Positions 21,454-33,644 of a stretch of 64,000 nucleotides of DNA are shown here, piece by piece. Numbering within the stretch: position 1 is the first letter of the stretch; the number at the start of each line of letters is the position of its first letter. The notes below the pieces were generated by a model that was given only the letters and a program-made list of their open reading frames with translations, was not told the origin of the DNA and made no database searches. Source of the DNA: Dermanyssus gallinae (lineage: Eukaryota > Arthropoda > Arachnida > Mesostigmata > Dermanyssidae); contig QVRM01005993.1 of the NCBI GenBank assembly GCA_003439945.1, forward strand, positions 355,001 through 419,000, given 5' to 3'. Made by a program: the position numbers and the translations under genes.

Positions 21454-21520
21454 CGCTGTTGGAGATGATACCGATCACCACACGATTATCGTTGTGTGAG
21501 CTGTATCATCTCCAACAGCG
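21454..21520. repeat. 18-bp perfect inverted repeat, strong hairpin
   Basis: 21454-21471 is the exact reverse complement of 21503-21520 (CGCTGTTGGAGATGATAC and its partner). The 31-base interior contains further pairing (TCACCACAC against TTGTGTGA). The 67-base whole would fold as a long stem. It is not AT-repeat sequence. It could be a pre-miRNA-like hairpin, the stub of an inverted-repeat element, or chance. Confidence 0.75.
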
Positions 21521-21592
21521 TACAAGGAGCGAGTTCGCTGATGAAAGAGATGTAGCCAAAGCTGTAGCACATATTATCAACCAAATAACTGG

Positions 21593-21595
<3 letters not shown>

Positions 21596-21653
<58 letters not shown>
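21596..21653. repeat. (AT)n microsatellite
   Basis: 58 bp of pure TA. Confidence 0.97.
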
Positions 21654-21656
<3 letters not shown>

Positions 21657-23112
21657 AATCTAGTCTTTTATGTGGCTTAACGTGTAATTACGCCAATTGT
21701 CAAGATTTCGTCGATCTTGGCAGAACTTCATATTGAACCAAGTTTGTTAAAAATATTTCTGGACGTTATTTAATAGGTGAACTTTCGAGATATGGGATCA
21801 CGATAATCGATATCTAACGACGACTAAGCTAACTTGGTGACGATAAAATTCTAGCACAAGTTATGCTGGGCAGGCCATGTTGTTCAACTCTCTATAAGAA
21901 ATATAGTTGGTTGCATACTGTATATACATATGGTTGGTTGCATACATGTATATATATATATATATATGGTCGCTGTCTGTTTTAGTAATTCCGATTGGGC
22001 GTATACTGGCGTATCTTCCTAGACAAATATTCATTATGTCAAAAATGTCGGTTGTTTTGAAAACGCATGGTGGTCTGTATGTTCTACAACTTTGAGATAA
22101 GCAACAGTGCGATACTTCCTTCCTCTCGAGATTGTACTTCAAAAAACCTTTGATAGTAGGACGATTCCGGACGTCTCAAGTAGCAGAAATAGTTTGCTTA
22201 GACGTAGAATAGAACAACTTCTAGTAGTCTTAATATATATTTACGCACACTTCTACTTATTGACTCCATTATATAGCTCCGCACATATATACAGGAGTAT
22301 ACATAAGGTAGAACACAATCTCAGTCGCAGATGTTAGCCAGGCACTCCCGAATAGACTCGACGGTGCATCTGCTAGACAGAATATGTTTTTAACGCGTCA
22401 TCTACAAGAACTGTTTTTCGACTGCGAATCTTATTCATTATTGCAACAATACATTATTTGCATATGTCGTGATAATCGAAGAAAGCGATGGTACAAAATG
22501 ATAAGCGTCACCCAGATGGATAATGTAAGCCCTACTCCAGAAAGGGTAAGCCTTCCTATAGAACGGGACTTCTCACGCTATTTGTTCCCGGGTTCAGAAG
22601 GTTCAATCAAGACATCTGTTTGCTCGATCCATCTCTGTGTTTGGCTAGAATGCGTGAAGGCCCCAGGTTACAGGAAAAAAAGATGTTTGTTTCGCTATGA
22701 CGTGAGGCGTGACACGATACCTTAAATATATGCGTTTTAGTACGTACGCTCGTGTTGCGTAGCGTTTGGTAATTCGCAGTATTTGTCATAGTTTTCATTT
22801 CGTATTTGAGTGCTTACCTCATTAAGAAATTGAAACTATGACAAGTTTTCTCTGGACGGGTCCCACCTGCCTGCACATATGTGTGTCTGTAAGTGTGGAT
22901 TAATTATATCGTCGTTTCGATAACAGAAATATACAAATATTTATATTTTCAAACACTCGATTTTAATCATGTGTCTCCAATAATAATAATAATAATAACA
23001 ATATTTACTTAATGATTATTATTACAAGACAGTTGACAGCAAAAAGGTCAGATATTTGTTGTTTATTATCGATGCCTTCTCTTTCTCCTGCTTTCTTTTA
23101 AAGGCGCAATCG

Positions 23113-23115
<3 letters not shown>
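21654..23115. other. stretch with no gene seen
   Basis: AT-rich. A near-duplicate TATGGTTGGTTGCATAC occurs twice at about 21907-21945. Short AAT repeats near 22980. The 113-codon open frame at 22384-22725 has no recognisable motif. Confidence 0.5.

Positions 23116-23147
<32 letters not shown>
23116..23147. repeat. (AT)n microsatellite
   Basis: 32 bp of TA. From here to 25209 I see no gene, only a G run (23372-23380), a GTGC repeat (23845-23862) and TTG/ATT triplets at 24305-24435. Confidence 0.95.
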
Positions 23148-23150
<3 letters not shown>

Positions 23151-25209
23151 GACGGAAGTGAAACTCGTCTTGCAGGCGGATGTCCACGTTTATCGAGCGA
23201 GCGAACTATTCAAGCAATCTGGATACTTTTTGACGTACACAAAGCATGACCACGACAACAAAAACAACATCACTACCAACTGCAGCTACACTGTGAGAGT
23301 GCCAGCAGCGCAGTTGAATAAACGCTTAGGGTGATACTGCAGTCGACATGACCAGCCTGAGCGGTGTCAACTCGGGGGGGGGGGTTGTCCACTGGCGTAT
23401 TTTACGTGGCGAGCACACTTTGAGCTCTTCGCTATAGAGCGTTGTATCAACTGGATCGTTTGACCATTTGACCTGCTCATTCATTCCTATATGCACCAGC
23501 ATGCATTCACAGTAACCATAGACGACAAACACAGAGCAGCGCCAATTTTCTTCTGTCGTCATTTGGCACGCATTGTTGACGTCTCTTTTAGTAGTTGTTG
23601 CTTGTTCTCTCTTCCTAGTGTGTTTCTTCCCTTCGGTCTCAATCTCCGTCTATCTCCATCTCTGTTCTCCGTCTGTATCTTTTTGCCTGTGCTCTTGTTC
23701 CGTCTTGTCTCATTTCGTATCTATCGTACTACCACTACTACTACTACTTCAATGGCTTAATTCCAATCAAACGTGATCGGCAAGCCACTCACTTTACCAC
23801 CACTGCTGCCATCTTTGTAGTCTCCGGTGGAATCGAATCGCTGCGTGCGTGCGTGCGTGCGTTCGCGTCTTCATCTGTCGCGCCGCGGCTTCACATCTTG
23901 AGCTAGCCATGTGGACGCGCACTGTTTGACACCTCGAGACACGGACCCCGATCGTGCCAGGTCTCGTTGTTCCTCGAGAATCAACCGTATTGGCACAATT
24001 TTCAATCGTAGACTGACACAGAGCGACAGGCGTACAAGAGTTGTGCGTGATCTTATACATAGTTACCACAATGAATGTTTATTGTTGTTGTTGTATGATG
24101 TATATTCGGCTGTCTGCTCGTGTTTTGTGTGTGCTGCTGTGTTGGTGCAGTTGTGGCAATTGCCGGCAATTGACTAGTAGTGACCCGGTCACAGAACACT
24201 ATTTTGACGCTCAGGACGCTAAATTGGAACAGGACTTCTCTCGTGGTACAGGGTTAAACTGATGGGCAGAGCTTGCAACAGTTCTCCCGGTTGCATTGAC
24301 GGGTGTTAACGGTTGATGTTGTGGCCATTGTTGTGGGTGATGTTGTTGTTGTAGCAGCAACTTTTCTTTTTGTTTACTATGGCCACGATAACCATTACTG
24401 GTATTATCATTATTGTTGTTATTGTTGTTTTTACCTTTTACTAATGCCACTATTCATGTTACTTTTGTTATTGCACAACAATAACCACAACAGCCAGTGC
24501 TGCGTACACGAGAGTTTTCAACCTTACAAACTATACCACCATAAAGTTGTAATACGCATAGGGAATTTGAATTATAACGTACTTGACAGAAATAAAAAAA
24601 AAAAACAGTTACCGATATTGCTATCCGTAGAATGATCGGTATCGCTGCGCTTGTGGTCGGAGTTTTTGTGGTTATAGCTGTATCTATAAACGCATCACTG
24701 TCAGCAAATTACAATTTCTGTCAATAGTGTACTCTAGCATTTTGCGAGCAGCGTGCCCAAGCTGGTGATACCATACCAAGTTGGCGAAATGTCTATAGTA
24801 ACACCGATATCAAATATCGATCATTTATGCATTTGAGGAACAAAAATGGTAATTAAAATAACTTAAAACAGCTAAAGGGTCAAAATGACTTTACAGCCGG
24901 CTGAAGCCTCTCTGCCCCCCATGTGTTAACGTTCGCTGCGGAGGGGGGGTTAGGCATCATCGAAGTCACATTTTCCTAGAGTTTGCTGTTAGGAGGGTAC
25001 TATTTGTCATCACTTTGTTCCTACCTTTTAACCAGGCCATTTTCATGCTCATGCTGGTCTTGTCTGAACTTTTGCCAGCAAAGGAGCAAGACGACGTACC
25101 TGAAAGGAGCTGTCTAAGCACTGTATTTGGGTAAAATGTTTTTTATTTTTACAAACTAACATCAGAATGTGTTAACGTTATAAAATCTGTTTAATATTAT
25201 TTGCTTGCT

Positions 25210-25226
25210 GCTTGTGTAGTATCAAA
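25210..25226 (+). repeat. SINE-A left target duplication
   Basis: 17 bp identical to 25408-25424 (GCTTGTGTAGTATCAAA). Confidence 0.95.
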
Positions 25227-25407
25227 AAAATCCTTTCAGGGCTGACTCTTAGCCAAGATTTAACGCCCATGGGACTGCCATTTGCATTGCTTCATTGACG
25301 GACCCCCATAAATACAAATGTGCAACGGTGGGGCTCGAACCCGCGCACCTATGTGTCTTCTCCGGTCGCGAGGCGCAGACGCATGCCACCACGCTACCGA
25401 GCTCGAC
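25227..25407 (-). mobile_element. complete tRNA-derived SINE (SINE-A), with 17-bp target duplication
   Basis: Minus strand. It begins at 25407 with GTCGAGCTCGGTAGCGTGG, a tRNA-like 5' half with an A box (TAGCGTGGTGG, one mismatch to consensus), and has the B box GGTTCGAGCCC about 50 bases on (one mismatch). A tRNA-unrelated body of about 100 bases follows and ends in GTCAGCCCTGAAAGG and a T run. Both sides carry the perfect 17-bp duplication, the mark of LINE-driven insertion. A second copy lies at 33684-33869 and a body-only piece at 26594-26650. It encodes nothing; it would be transcribed by RNA polymerase III. Confidence 0.9.
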
Positions 25408-25424
25408 GCTTGTGTAGTATCAAA
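25408..25424 (+). repeat. SINE-A right target duplication
   Basis: Perfect 17-bp copy of 25210-25226. Confidence 0.95.
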
Positions 25425-26250
25425 TGCTAATAGCAAAACGCTGCCTATTTGTCAAATGTCAGATACCAAAAACTGCACTCATCAGATTGTAGATTAATTC
25501 AGAGGTTTAGTAAAAAATGTCAAAAATTAACACCTGTCAGCGTTAGTAAACATAGTTAATTATCATTTATTACCTTGCTGATCTAACCAATATTGTATTG
25601 CATGTATATAACATCTTTAATAAAAAAAATACCTTATGACATTTATAGCAAACTTTGATAGTCTATAACCTAAATGATCATTTCTAGGGGGGGGGGGGGG
25701 GGAGAGGAACCGAGATATTACGACTACTTTATCTATCTTCTGTTCTTCTTTAGAAATTGTTCTTCGATAAACAGAAAGAAAACGTATTTAGTTCGCCACT
25801 CGGCACAAGACAAGCTGAAGCCGCAATTAAGGCACCACATTCTCAGCACGTCAAAGGGGGCATTTTTTCGTGGTGGTCTGTCAACGTTAGGGTCGTCGAT
25901 CGTACAGCAACAGTCCCCGTCAGCTACACCCGAGGGCTTTCTTCCGGATCCTGTCAGTTGTCTACGCTGCATGCCGCGTCATACTTAATAAGCAGACTAT
26001 ATATGACTTGTTCTCATTTCTCCCTGTTCTCGTAGGCGTAGTGTGATGTCTAACAAGTGTTGCGGCAACGCTGGACTTGGATGAGTCGTCGGACCCTTCG
26101 CCACCTAGATTTCAACGGTGCCTCTCACAGAAAATCACCATCCTTCTCTGGGTAACTGTCGGTTTTGATAAGCACTGACGTGGTGACAGCAATAAAACAA
26201 GCCGTTCCTGAAATATTTGAAATGTTTGTTTTTAGATTGAGAATGATGTA

Positions 26251-26253
<3 letters not shown>
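25425..26253. other. stretch with no gene seen
   Basis: Contains a 16-base G run at 25687-25702. Open frames at 25674-26035 have no recognisable motif. Confidence 0.55.
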
Positions 26254-26292
<39 letters not shown>

Positions 26293-26308
26293 TCTATATA
26301 TACATATA

Positions 26309-26360
<52 letters not shown>
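26254..26360. repeat. long (AT)n microsatellite
   Basis: 107 bp of TA with a few TACATA and TCTATA interruptions. Confidence 0.97.
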
Positions 26361-26364
<4 letters not shown>

Positions 26365-26593
26365 TATCCAAATTACGTATCAGTCTATACAGGCTCATAA
26401 CGTGCGTGAGTCCATTTGGTGTGCTTATAACAAGATATTCTCTAAACTATTTAGCCATCAGTATATATTGCGCGTTATTTGTCGGCAGCATATCTCCGTT
26501 TAACCCATCAACCGGTGATGGCAAAGCTAATAGCAATCTGGACAGGAGTAAAAGTTTCGTTTGCTTTAACTTCGGGTCTAAGGTAAAGTTTTC

Positions 26594-26650
26594 GGCCTGA
26601 CCCTCAGCCAAGGTTTAACGTCCACTACTTTTCTCATTGCCTCATAGACA
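26594..26650 (-). repeat. SINE-A body fragment
   Basis: Plus-strand CTGACCCTCAGCCAAGGTTTAACGTCC matches the body end of SINE-A at 25241 and 33701. The tRNA part is absent. Confidence 0.65.
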
Positions 26651-27422
26651 ATAGATAGCATTTCGTCTTCTAAGGCGTCCAATGTAAGCAGTTACGTTAA
26701 TTGTAGAAACGTGGCTTTAGCCTTATCTGGTGCGAATCCGGGTACTGTAGGAACGTTACTTATTTGGTACTAACATTAACTTACACCATGCTGTTAGATC
26801 CTTCCACACTAGAATGAGTTTATGCACCATGGTTATTTTCTTAATATGAATCAACAGTGCACAAAATGTACATGAATAAACAGAATAGATTTCGTGACCA
26901 AACCGTTGCACACGAATAGGGCAGCGGTACTGTGTATGGCCATGCTGAGGATAGGCGCCCTCAGGAACACGCTGCAGAAAAGCTGCTCTAAACCACCAAT
27001 TTATGTCAAGGTTTGAAAATACTTTTTAGATTCCTGCAGGTCTGGCCGTGCAGGACGTTGACATTGGCAAATAGTATTACCCTTACACAGCAGAATTGTC
27101 TACTGGGAAATCTCGGTCGCAGCTGAAAACAGCAGTAGAACGAGATTATCTCCCTACGCATTGTATGTCACTGGCGCCGTGTTCTAGCACACCCTCGTTT
27201 AAGACAAGGGATTCAACTCAATAAAACACTACCGCTAAACACTTAGGGAACGGGTGGTTCTAAGTCTGTAGCAGCGTATCGAATCTCTCTTTTTTTCGTA
27301 GGCAGACGAAAAGGCCTGGTATGAGCACACGTTTACAAGGAACAGCTATTTCTAACCGATCACCGAACTAAATGAAAATAAAACTGGCCGTCAATGAAGA
27401 CTGCGGTCTTCATATGGTATTC
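26651..27422. other. stretch with no gene seen
   Basis: No coding signal or recognisable repeat. Confidence 0.55.

Positions 27423-27449
<27 letters not shown>
27423..27449. repeat. (AT)n microsatellite
   Basis: 27 bp of AT at the left edge of the GC-rich block. Confidence 0.95.
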
Positions 27450-27453
<4 letters not shown>

Positions 27454-27836
27454 CCTCTCGACCGGCGGTCTGCGTTCATGTGGCCACTTCTCACTCATTC
27501 TGCCTATTAAGCCAAGGCTGCAGGCGTCCCGGACGGTACCACCGGGTGTCACCCGGGGCATTAACCGTCCGGCACGGGGGTCATTATGCAGCACATTCCC
27601 CCCGTATTGGCAATAGCCTTAACAGCCCTCGAATGGGCCACGGCAGGATGACAATATAAATTCGTTGCCACCCAATCTCTATCGTATGCCTTGCCCCCCG
27701 TTAGATGGAAACACGGGGGTGTTACTATTGGGAGTTTGTACCGTCTGACTAACTTACATAGGGGCTCGTGAAGGTCCCCGCAGCGCGCGGAGGTCGCGCA
27801 CTAGCAGACCAGGCCGGTAAGAGAGTCATAGTTACT

Positions 27837-27839
<3 letters not shown>
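27450..27839. other. GC-rich block with nested hairpins between (AT)n arrays
   Basis: Sharp change to GC-rich sequence bounded by (AT)n on both sides. CCGGACGGT (27529-27537) pairs with ACCGTCCGG (27564-27572) around an inner perfect stem CCGGGTG/CACCCGG (27542-27548 and 27550-27556). A further stem CCCCCGT/ACGGGGG lies near 27694-27716. No protein is recognised. It resembles a structured untranslated region of a retroelement, but I cannot name one. Confidence 0.5.

Positions 27840-27903
<64 letters not shown>
27840..27903. repeat. (AT)n microsatellite
   Basis: 64 bp of pure AT. Confidence 0.97.
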
Positions 27904-27906
<3 letters not shown>

Positions 27907-28780
27907 GTGTTCTTGGCCGTTGTGGCGGCTCTAATATGATACGACAGGTGTTAAAAGACCGCGCTGCTATGTTAGTCGTCATCAAATCGTCAAATTTCCA
28001 AGTAGACGGTTAATCTACGGGATAAAAATTATTAATATTATATGTGTGTATAAATATATATTTTAATTATGCCGCGCCCTAACGCTGGGCTGAGGAGAAT
28101 TGATCTTGTCTTTGGATATAATTTTGTACCGTAGTAATTTTGTAGCGACTCTGTAATTGTTAACCACATATTTTTTCAAATTGTATAAGTGGTATTGCTG
28201 CGTTAAAAAAGGTCATTGCAAATAAGTCCAGAATGATGTGCTTCGTCCTGTCCATCAGTCGAGAGAGGACTGTTTGGACGTCCGCCGACAATAGGCCATT
28301 GAACCATTATGACCAATTATGCAAGATAAGATAAAGAACATCTAAATATATCTGTTTACAAGATTATCAAATGTCTAAGTTATCTGATAAACATAGTTAA
28401 GCGATAAATGTCACGTATTGCTCTCCGATTGATGCAATTAGAGCTTGGGATGACTGTATGCCTTGTTATGTAAGTTGACGCAGAACGCATAGACACGGTA
28501 CTATAAAAAATGACTTAGTTACGTACATAAACGAGGCGCCCCTCTGTTACTTTCTTACCCTTGTGGGGCTTGAATTTCAGTACGACCATCGCTATTTCTA
28601 CAGTCATCAGAAATAGTGTTTTTTTTCTCGTTGTTTTTCAGCCTATTTTTACTTCTCATTATATTCTCCACTAGTCTAATACCCTGCTGCCCCATCTGCA
28701 CTTATCCTACAACATAGAGGTGACGTAGTCTGCCACCGTCATATCTGGAGACGACATTGCCGGTGAGTCAAGTTGTACGT
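27904..28780. other. stretch with no gene seen
   Basis: AT-rich with no recognisable gene or repeat. Confidence 0.5.
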
Positions 28781-28782
28781 CG

Positions 28783-29690
28783 TTGAATGCTGAGCATAGG
28801 GGGATTGTGTGGGTCACGTCATCCTTGGCTCTTATTTCGAAACCGGGGAGGACACCAAGCTCGGCCTCAGCCTGCAGGCCCATTTGTCTACTTGTTGCCA
28901 AAGCCGTGGAGTCAAAACTTGCGGGCAGACCCAACGACAAAATCGAGGAAAGGCTAGTCTCGAAAAAACAGCGCCGCCTTTTGCTATCAGTCGCTGAGTC
29001 AATTCTGCTCTACGGGTCATCAATATGGGAGCCAGTTGCACTGAAAACCAAGAAAAATAAGAAAAAGCTAGCAAAGGCGCAGAGAGTGTTATCCATTAGA
29101 GTCTCCAGAGCGTACAGGACGGTGAGTACAGGACGGTACCCACAGACGCGATGCTGGTAATTGTTCGCATAATATCTTGTCTAAAACCGATAGAGGAGAA
29201 TATCCGCATAGCCGCGACCAAGCACTTTGAAAATACGATGCAAGAAAGAAGACTCTGGAAAGCTGGGAGATTGAGTGGACTAGAGCGGAACGAGAGGCAC
29301 CGGGGTCCTGGCCAAGACCAATAGTCCCCGGTCTCATAAAATGGTACCGATGTGAGTACACAGACCGTACGTACTACCTTACCCAAGTTCTTATCGGTCA
29401 TGGCAGCTTTCAGACCTATATGGTGAAGATCGGAAAAACTGAGGTAGACATATGTGTCTTCTGCGACGCCGGCGAGACCGATGACGCCGTTCACATGCGT
29501 GGCTCTCGATATCATACGACAGAAGGCTCGATCACGACTAGACGTGCAGAGCAGTACGGCAAGAGATCTACTCTCAGGCATGCTTGGCCCGAAAAATAGC
29601 TGAGACGCGAGCTCTGATTTTGTGGAGATTGTTATGAGAGCGAAGACAAAGATGACGGAAGAGAGGCGGCAGTGCATGGAGCGCCGCCAG
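28783..29690 (+). pseudogene. R1-like LINE remnant, RT ends and C-terminal finger
   Basis: Plus strand. KPGRTPSSASACRPICLL is the first RT motif; a large in-frame deletion removes the catalytic core and joins it to RRLLLSVAESILLYGSSIW and KAQRVLSIRVSRAYRTVST, the segment behind the RT core in R1-type elements. Frame changes follow. About 29340-29470 reads DRTYYLTQVLIGHGSFQTY, MVKIGKTEVDICVFC and AGETDDAVHM, the GHG.F..Y..RIG and C..C....H finger. This is the same order as the minus-strand elements at 20 kb and 34 kb, but distinct in sequence. Minus-strand open frames here are shadows. Confidence 0.75.
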
Positions 29691-29805
29691 CGCACTGAGG
29701 ACTGAAGGCCAGACTAGCGGCTCCCTACATGCTCGGAAGTAATACCACAGATAGTAAGAAAAGTAATCGCTCTAATTTTATAAAAACTCTAAAAAATATG
29801 TATAT

Positions 29806-29955
29806 ATATTTTTTATGGAACCGTCTTCTCCGGACGGCAAATTTATTTAAGTTCAATAATTCTTCATTGAGCGTAAAATTTCCATTATTACATAAATTCA
29901 AACATTTATAACTATTCAGGTAATTTTGCAGAAAAGGCTATCGTATGTGTCTGCA
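29806..29955 (+). repeat. unnamed dispersed repeat, copy 1
   Basis: About 150 bp shared, same orientation, with 61676-61830. Shared blocks include TCCGGACGG, TTCATTGAGC (against CTCATTGAGC), and TTTTGCAGAAAAGGCTATCG. AT-rich, non-coding. I see no terminal repeats or tRNA boxes, so the class is unknown. Confidence 0.75.
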
Positions 29956-30715
29956 TATGTATATATATATAACAAATTCTAGTAACGAACCGTGAATGCC
30001 AAGCTACTGCAAAATGGTCGTATGACTGGCGCCGGATAACGGGTGTAGTAAGGACTTAATAAAATACCTAAACGTTTAGAATATTTTTTTTTTTTTTAAT
30101 TTATGCATTATGATTTTAGCGTTCCGGGCGTAGAGATTATCAAAGTGAGGCTAGCTCGATATCCTAGATGCAAATATAGACATGCATTTGGGGTGTAGCG
30201 CAACACGTTTTACCACAGTATATCGGCAAATGTGTCATATTCGGCAAATCTTACACTTCTAACGTCTAAAAGGTGTAACTGATTATTTTTTAGATGATTT
30301 TTTTCTATGATGAGCAGCCATTTCATCTCTAGGTAGTAGGCCATGGTTAACGGCCGCTCTATATACGGGGGTGTATTGCCTGCGTACCTAAGTACCGCTA
30401 ATAATTCCGTAAACCGTAGCAGTCAACGCAATCAAGGTGTCAAAACAAATGGCACTTGGTTTATTTATTTAGGTGTAGGAAAAGTTACGTTTATGGTGTG
30501 CGAACGTGTGGGGACTGCTCCTCATCGTACCCAAACTAGAAGCATTACCTTTCTGAACTGCCAAAGAAAAGCGTTGCAGTAAAAAGTCAAATAGACGGTT
30601 GGGAAAATTCCTCAAGGAGAGTTTATGTTCCCCGGCCGGGACCAGTGTTGTAAGTTAACGCGATAAATTATTTAGTAGTTTAGTTGCGCGTATTTAGTTG
30701 TGTTTTAGCCTTTCG
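29956..30715. other. stretch with no gene seen
   Basis: AT-rich. The 79-codon open frame at 30343-30582 has no recognisable motif. Confidence 0.5.
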
Positions 30716-30719
30716 GCTT

Positions 30720-32095
30720 TATGGACGGCTGATCCTCCTGCTCCAAAGGCTCTAGCCGTGCATTCATTATGTCTGCCGTGTGTGCCTGCGTTCGCTCTCG
30801 TAGGACGACTGGCTATGGCTCCTCGCGTGTTTATTTTGGTACTACACGGACATCTGCGTATTTCAGCGCCCAACTTCAGATTGCAGATGAGAAGGTTGTT
30901 GTGGTCAAGTAGAGTGACGGGGTCCCAGGAGGGGATTGCTTGGAGCCATTTGCTGGTTTCTCTTTCGTTACCTCCTGTAATCTGGCACTGTCAGAAGTTC
31001 TAAGGTTTTGTGCTAAACTGGTTTGTGATTTTTCTTCTTATTACGATGTCATCTAAACTTTTTGTACAGCGCTTAATTTGCCGGTGCAACAACATCGAAC
31101 ATAGCATCTTTCTTCGACCTGGTGCTCAGCAATCTCAATAACAGGCAGTTTCCGGCGGACCATGCTTTTTCAGACGCGTCCAGCAAGGCCACAGAACTAC
31201 TGATAACCAGGTCTATTATGGTTTGGAACACGAGGCCGCCGTGTCTCAGACCGTGTTCTGAATCTGCAATCAATTCCCGCCGACCTTGCCACCTTGATCT
31301 AGTTACCGCTGTGTCTCAGACCGTGTTCTGAATCTGAAATCAATTCCTGCCGACCTTGCCACCTCAATCCAGTTACCAGATGATCAGGAGCGACTGGATG
31401 AGTTCGACCAGTCAGAACAAATGGGTCCTAAGCGAACTACACGCCGCCGCTCTTAACGCCTGTACGCTTGGCTGGAAACCCATTCCGCCTGGACGGCCCT
31501 CAGCAATTGGTCTTTCCTTATCAGGCTTAATTGTTTTTCAGGTCGAGCTAAGAAATTACCTGGTCAATTAGAGCGGTCGAGGTGAGAGCTCTCGTGGCGC
31601 GAATTGCTGACGCCTCCACCCTGCCTGAATAGTGGGTTCCGAGTTGCTCGCCCAAAATGGACTGCTCCGGCGCCTGCAGGTAATCTTTGCTGCTATCCAC
31701 AAGACGAGAAGATGGCTAGGATCCATTCGGTTTCTGGGCAACGATCAGAAGACCGCGGGCGAACCTCTTCTGAAGGCGTTCCGGCCCAACGTCATGGACC
31801 CCACTCACTTAATTCTGCCCATTACTGTAGGCATTGTTTTAGGAGGCGAGTTGCGCTTGCCACACGTGCCAGTAACTGCGAGGTTGACTGGTGCTCCTGA
31901 TGAGAAGAGGGCTCTGGCGGCTGCTTCAATATCGCCTTTACTGAGCAGTCTCGTGGTTTGCCTGGCTCCGGACTCGTCCTCACTCCATTTGTTTAACAAA
32001 TTCAGGCGCTTGGGGGTTTTAATAGTCGACCAGACTCCGCCAATGTGGTCTTTACACAACATTTCCACCTTGTGCATTGCAGTGGATAAGTACAT
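30720..32095 (-). pseudogene. RLE-type LINE remnant, minus strand
   Basis: Minus strand, 5' to 3'. At 31990-31880, ARQTTRLLSKGDIEAAARAL matches the N-terminal segment of the first copy (AERKLTEGDVRSAARSHL). At about 31170-31100, SEKAWSAGNCLLLRLLS fits the region before the zinc knuckle. At 30950-30860, SKWLQAIPSWDPVTLLDHNN and ICNLKLGAEI match the DWL.ALP....L.LGA segment, followed by CPC, THGRHNECTARAFGAG to about 30740, the H..RHN...RA helix before the RLE. The RT itself is largely lost. The plus-strand open frame at 31632-32111 (159 codons) is its shadow. Confidence 0.6.
31241..31378 (+). repeat. 70-bp tandem duplication
   Basis: 31241-31310 and 31311-31378 are near-identical (about 5-6 differences plus a short length change), both starting GTGTCTCAGACCGTGTTCTG. 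It lies inside the RLE-type remnant and arose after it became non-functional. Confidence 0.9.
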
Positions 32096-32111
32096 TCAAT
32101 CGAAACGATAA

Positions 32112-33640
32112 CTAATGTAATTGTAGAGTAAAACTAAGCGGCCAGCTAAAACCAATAGAGTTTTTTCTAGCCAGAATTGTCTGCGGCGCAGGGTATTATA
32201 TTTCAGTTGGGATGTGCTCTAAATATTTAAAAAATAAATACGGAGTTGCAGGAACGCATAAAGTCTGTATAATCTACGACAGTATATTATTTCTTATAAA
32301 GCATTTCCCTTCTTCATGTGTATGCTTGAACCACTGAGCGTTCCACTTTCAGTTTTAGTGGCTTAATCGAGAAGCATTAATGGATTTAAAAGCATTCACA
32401 ATATCCGAATTACCTAAAAATGCATACGAGTACACTAAAACTAATTCGGCTACACACTATTGCTGTACGGTACCTGTGGAGCACCACATCGTGACTACGT
32501 CTACATGTTAGATATAAGCTAAAAAAACAATGTATGCAGAGGCACATATTTTTGTCCAGTATACTTGAAACACAATATGACATTTCGTATATTATTTTTG
32601 GTCGATATTCTGTTTCTATTTTATTCAATATTACATTGTTAGAAAATTGTGGATCAATTTGGTTTCCTCTCAGAGCCAACGTAGCATCATCCGGCTGCGT
32701 GCGTTTCGTTAAAAACGACCTGAAAGAAAAGAACGAAATACTTTTGGTTTTGGTTCCAATACCATGCCGCAGAGTTAGGTTTTACCGCCTCCGTCCTAAT
32801 CTTGCAAACCGAACCGCCGAGATTTGTCAGCGAAACTCGGGCTGTATCAACGCATCCTTTAAGAACTAGATGATATCTGAGTAGTATTGTGGAAATATGC
32901 CTAAAATCTTAAATAGCTTGAAAAATAGATATATCGCGTGTTGGATACCTTCAAAATGATTTGACGGCACAGCCCACCTGGACGTGTCTAGAGAAATGCC
33001 TGTGTGATACCCTCGGAAGGTACTCGTAGGTTTAGGAACGACACCGGCATATCGGCTGGCGATACTTATGGTGTATCTGCTCAAGCAAATATAATTTAAT
33101 TTGCTTTTCAAATTAAATAATAAAACGTACGTGTACAAGTACATGATAGGCACGCTGAACCACTTGAGAAAATGTCTAAAATATATTAAAAACAATGAGG
33201 GCTAGAATAATTCATGTTTACCTTTTATTTCACTCTTGGCTACATCATTGCGTTTGGACACATTTCTTTACAGTTTGTTAGTCCGTTGACTGCTGCAAGG
33301 CTGGTTTAGCGAAACTAAGACATTTAAAGTTATAGGCCAGTTTCATAATATACAACAAAACTAGACGGGCTTCTTCTACAGAAATCGAATGACAAAAGTG
33401 CGCAACGCTTGCTAGCATACGCTGTGCTAGTGTTTTTTGCGCAAGTGCCGCAAGTGAGCTTCGATAAATCATATCTGTTTTATGCTCTTCAACAGATCAT
33501 AGGGCACATTTTCGTCACAAAGAATAAGACGACTAAAAGTGTCTTACACATGGCGATGGTAACATAATCGACTTCGTATTGTGTAATAACAATAACGAGT
33601 GTAAATACTACTGAGATAGCAAATAAGGCCTTAGAATTGC
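32112..33640. other. AT-rich stretch, no gene seen
   Basis: Open frames near 32534-33195 lack recognisable motifs and have poor composition for coding. Confidence 0.55.
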
Positions 33641-33644
33641 CGTG

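Noticed and set aside
25320..25407. functional tRNA gene on the minus strand
   Set aside because: It is the head of SINE-A, with a target duplication enclosing both head and body.
26165..26600. Tyr/Ile repeat proteins
   Set aside because: Translation of (AT)n arrays, as at 5634, 21240, 27768, 53092 and 54217.
29096..29695. 199-codon minus-strand open frame
   Set aside because: Lies antisense to the R1-like remnant whose finger motif is on the plus strand.
31632..32111. 159-codon plus-strand open frame
   Set aside because: Opposite strand matches the N-terminal part of an RLE-type LINE; this frame is a shadow.
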